DNA from: Sideroxydans sp.
GTDB taxonomy: Bacteria > Pseudomonadota > Gammaproteobacteria > Burkholderiales > Gallionellaceae
NCBI GenBank assembly: GCA_030823965.1
Contig: JAVBYP010000280.1
Span: forward strand, 1-15,414
Reading direction: 5' to 3'
Length of the DNA stretch: 15,414 nucleotides
The position numbers and the translations under genes are program-made. The notes under the pieces are model-generated. The model saw only the letters and a list, made by a program, of their open reading frames with translations. It was not told the origin of the DNA and ran no database searches. Of this stretch, positions 15,157 to 15,414 are shown piece by piece; positions within the stretch are counted from its first letter, which is position 1; each line of letters opens with the position of its first letter.

Positions 15157-15414
15157 AGTCTCGATATCTATCGTCAGCCATCTACAGATTCAATTGGTAC
15201 GTGTGCTATTGGATGATCTAGAGCAATCATGCGGCGGCGATTCTATCGAGGTGGTTCTGACGATCAATGTTCCAGAGCCTCACGAACTCGAACTTGAAGA
15301 TTATGGATTTCCAATCAAGCTTGTCCACAATATCACTCCAAAAGGGTTTGGTGAGAACCATAATGCCGCGTTTCAAGTAGCGACTGGGGATTATTTTTGC
15401 GTGTTAAATCCAGA
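15149..15414 (+). CDS. GT2-family glycosyltransferase, N-terminal part (partial at window end)
   Basis: An open frame starts at ATG 15149, eight bases inside the previous gene, with AGAGGA (15135-15140) well placed upstream, and runs to the window edge (88 codons). The start MPEVSISIVSH is a GT2 first strand; VVLTINVPE is the second, and PIKLVHNITPKGFGENHNAAF then ATGDYFCVLNPD is the conserved donor-site pattern of the GT2 subgroup (rhamnosyl- and galactofuranosyltransferase-like) in which N-P-D stands for the usual D-x-D. It likely adds another sugar in the same pathway; the rest of the gene lies beyond the window. Confidence 0.8.
   Translation, partial: MPEVSISIVSHLQIQLVRVLLDDLEQSCGGDSIEVVLTINVPEPHELELEDYGFPIKLVHNITPKGFGENHNAAFQVATGDYFCVLNP

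Noticed and set aside
1..15414. CRISPR array, tRNA or rRNA gene, insertion sequence, toxin-antitoxin or defence system
   Set aside because: I saw no regularly spaced repeats, no cloverleaf-type sequence, no transposase or recombinase motif and no nuclease or toxin-like frame. The cassette swap left a scar but no visible mobile element.

Overview
The window looks like a chromosomal segment of a betaproteobacterium. A Nitrosomonadales/Gallionellaceae-type organism is my best guess, from overall protein character and from the presence of an EPS-associated MarR-type regulator; the sequence alone does not prove the taxon. Everything in it concerns the cell envelope: efflux, LPS core and rhamnose precursor synthesis, then a variable surface-glycan cluster.

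Layout. (1) Bases 1-3557, + strand: the C-terminal half of an HAE1-type RND efflux permease, a divergent protein-L-isoaspartate methyltransferase-like gene with its own promoter, and a TolC-family outer membrane channel with a predicted promoter overlapped by a perfect inverted repeat. (2) Bases 3538-9286, - strand: six tightly packed genes transcribed leftward in the order GT9 heptosyltransferase-like gene, waaA (KDO transferase), rfbB, rfbA, rfbC, rfbD. Four of the five junctions are 1-4 base stop/start overlaps. The operon supplies LPS inner-core transferases and dTDP-L-rhamnose, and its last gene runs 20 bases into the end of tolC. (3) Bases 9287-9357: a short divergent control region with an imperfect palindrome and a strong-looking sigma70 promoter. 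(4) Bases 9358-15414, + strand: an EPS-associated MarR-type regulator, a 33-codon remnant of a nucleotide-sugar dehydrogenase, then a SAM methyltransferase, a Wzx-like flippase, a GT2 glycosyltransferase, a zinc-ribbon methyltransferase, a rhamnosyltransferase-like GT2, and the start of another GT2 cut by the window end.

How they fit together. The leftward operon provides the LPS core and the dTDP-rhamnose donor. The rightward cluster looks like a strain-variable O-antigen or exopolysaccharide locus that could use this donor, adding sugars (three GT2 genes), modifying them (two methyltransferases) and moving the lipid-linked product across the inner membrane (flippase). No polymerase, initiating transferase or export complex lies in the window, so the locus continues to the right or these lie elsewhere.

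Most interesting point. Just behind the regulator, the dehydrogenase gene keeps its ribosome-binding site and Rossmann N-terminus but breaks off after about 26 codons. It runs, in the same frame, into a second degenerate copy of the last bases of the regulator gene itself. This reads as a recombination scar where the original glycan cassette was deleted and another inserted. No wholly new system is evident; the scar and two candidate operators are the best leads.
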